35,529 nucleotides of DNA from Bacteroides sp. GTDB taxonomy: Bacteria; Bacteroidota; Bacteroidia; Bacteroidales; Muribaculaceae. Position numbers and translations under genes: made by a program. Positions 35,196 to 35,529 of the stretch are shown in pieces. Under the pieces are notes generated by a model. It was not told the origin of the DNA and made no database searches. It saw only the letters and a list, made by a program, of their open reading frames with translations. The stretch is from positions 1 to 35,529 of the forward strand of contig JAAVCP010000063.1 in NCBI GenBank assembly GCA_014802265.1, given 5' to 3'. Within the stretch, counting starts at the first letter, position 1, and each line of letters begins with the position of its first letter.

Positions 35196-35529
35196 GTTTG
35201 CCCGACATGGGCATAATCTAACGGGTGAAAGTCCCGAGCGCGCCCGATAGCGGGAAGCGCATAGTCCGAAGCAACGGTGTCTACCGTGAGGAGAATCGGA
35301 AGGAAGCTAAGGACAAAAGTCTGGCTCCACGCACAGAAACTTGATACAAGGCTCAAAGTCAGGGGTAAGGTTGCTGAACAAACTGAAGCCCAAAAGCTAT
35401 CCGGACTGACGAGAGTAAATCAAGGGAGTATAAGACAGAAAGATTATGTTCTTAATCGGGGAGGTCTGTGGGGCGAGCCGCAAGGCGAGCAGTAACAACG
35501 AACCCACAGAAGTCAGCAGATACCATAGT
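35196..35529 (+). ncRNA. Group II intron, 5' portion (domains I to about III), cut by the window end
   Basis: From 35196 the sequence reads GTTTGCCCGACATGGGC, close to the GUGYG 5' end of bacterial group II introns. It then follows the known domain I order: gggtgaaagtcccg, a second hairpin cgcccgatagcgggaagcg, gaaggaagct and the gagtaaatcaaggg segment. It ends with the agaagtcagcagataccata block that in many bacterial introns directly precedes domain IV and the reverse transcriptase/maturase gene. No maturase codon region is reached in the window. Open frames inside this part are not genes. Placement right after a terminator hairpin is the habit of group IIC introns, but I cannot assign the class from this fragment. 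Confidence 0.82.

Noticed and set aside
35277..35495. 72-codon open frame inside the group II intron
   Set aside because: It overlaps structured intron RNA in domains I-III, has no protein-like composition, and intron proteins are encoded in domain IV, beyond the window.

Overview
The window looks like chromosome from a member of the Bacteroidales, plausibly a gut Muribaculaceae-type lineage (the family is inferred, not proven). Evidence: moderate-to-low GC, almost no strong Shine-Dalgarno sequences, a short primary sigma factor of the Bacteroidetes type, repeated promoters of the Bacteroidetes form TTTG-N19/20-TAnnTTTG, a GT3 glycogen synthase, a DUF3127 protein and an EF-G2-type second elongation factor. 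Most of the window is housekeeping; the accessory parts are an insertion sequence (about 24.1-26.1 kb) and the start of a group II intron at the right edge.

Layout. (1) 182-5125, minus strand: a tight operon of a small two-helix membrane protein, dxs (isoprenoid precursor synthesis), trkA and trkH (potassium uptake), with a possibly leaderless start and a 25-bp perfect hairpin downstream. (2) 5339-6127: an L,D-transpeptidase lipoprotein. (3) 6356-14687: a long plus-strand gene train with very short or overlapping junctions: ftsK, a LolA-like carrier, trxB, dCMP deaminase, an S41 processing protease, 5-formyl-THF cyclo-ligase, a degenerate RIC/ScdA-like protein and a LuxR-type regulator. (4) 14825-19896: two exported metallopeptidases (M16, then M3), each followed by a strong terminator. 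(5) 19996-22542, minus strand: the primary sigma factor and an HtrA/DegP protease, as separate units. (6) 22841-23974: an NlpC/P60 lipoprotein and a DUF3127 protein with an SSB-like acidic tail.

(7) 23946-26233: an IS1634-family element of about 1.95 kb flanked by two 168-bp direct copies of the host sequence. The duplicated segment runs from the last codons of the DUF3127 gene, through its terminator hairpin, into the -7 box of the glycogen synthase promoter. Such very long target duplications are a known peculiarity of this IS family. Here the duplication leaves both neighbours intact. The transposase frame carries one in-frame TGA, and the two repeat copies differ at three positions.

(8) 26420-30684: GT3 glycogen synthase and GT35 alpha-glucan phosphorylase, a storage-polysaccharide operon with a perfect 17-nt palindrome in its long leader. 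(9) 30852-32996, minus strand: an EF-G paralogue lacking the catalytic histidine, matching the carbon-starvation EF-G2 known from Bacteroides. (10) 33198-35098: HemW and a small exported Spy-like LTxxQ protein. (11) 35196 to the window end: the 5' part (domains I to about III) of a group II intron lying directly after a rho-independent terminator; its reverse transcriptase, if present, lies outside the window.

I found no CRISPR array, tRNA, rRNA, defence island or clearly new multi-gene system. The items most worth a second look are the IS with its long duplication and restored promoter, the intron placed at a terminator, the GTPase-dead EF-G2 beside glycogen genes, and the ligand-depleted RIC-like protein paired with a LuxR regulator.
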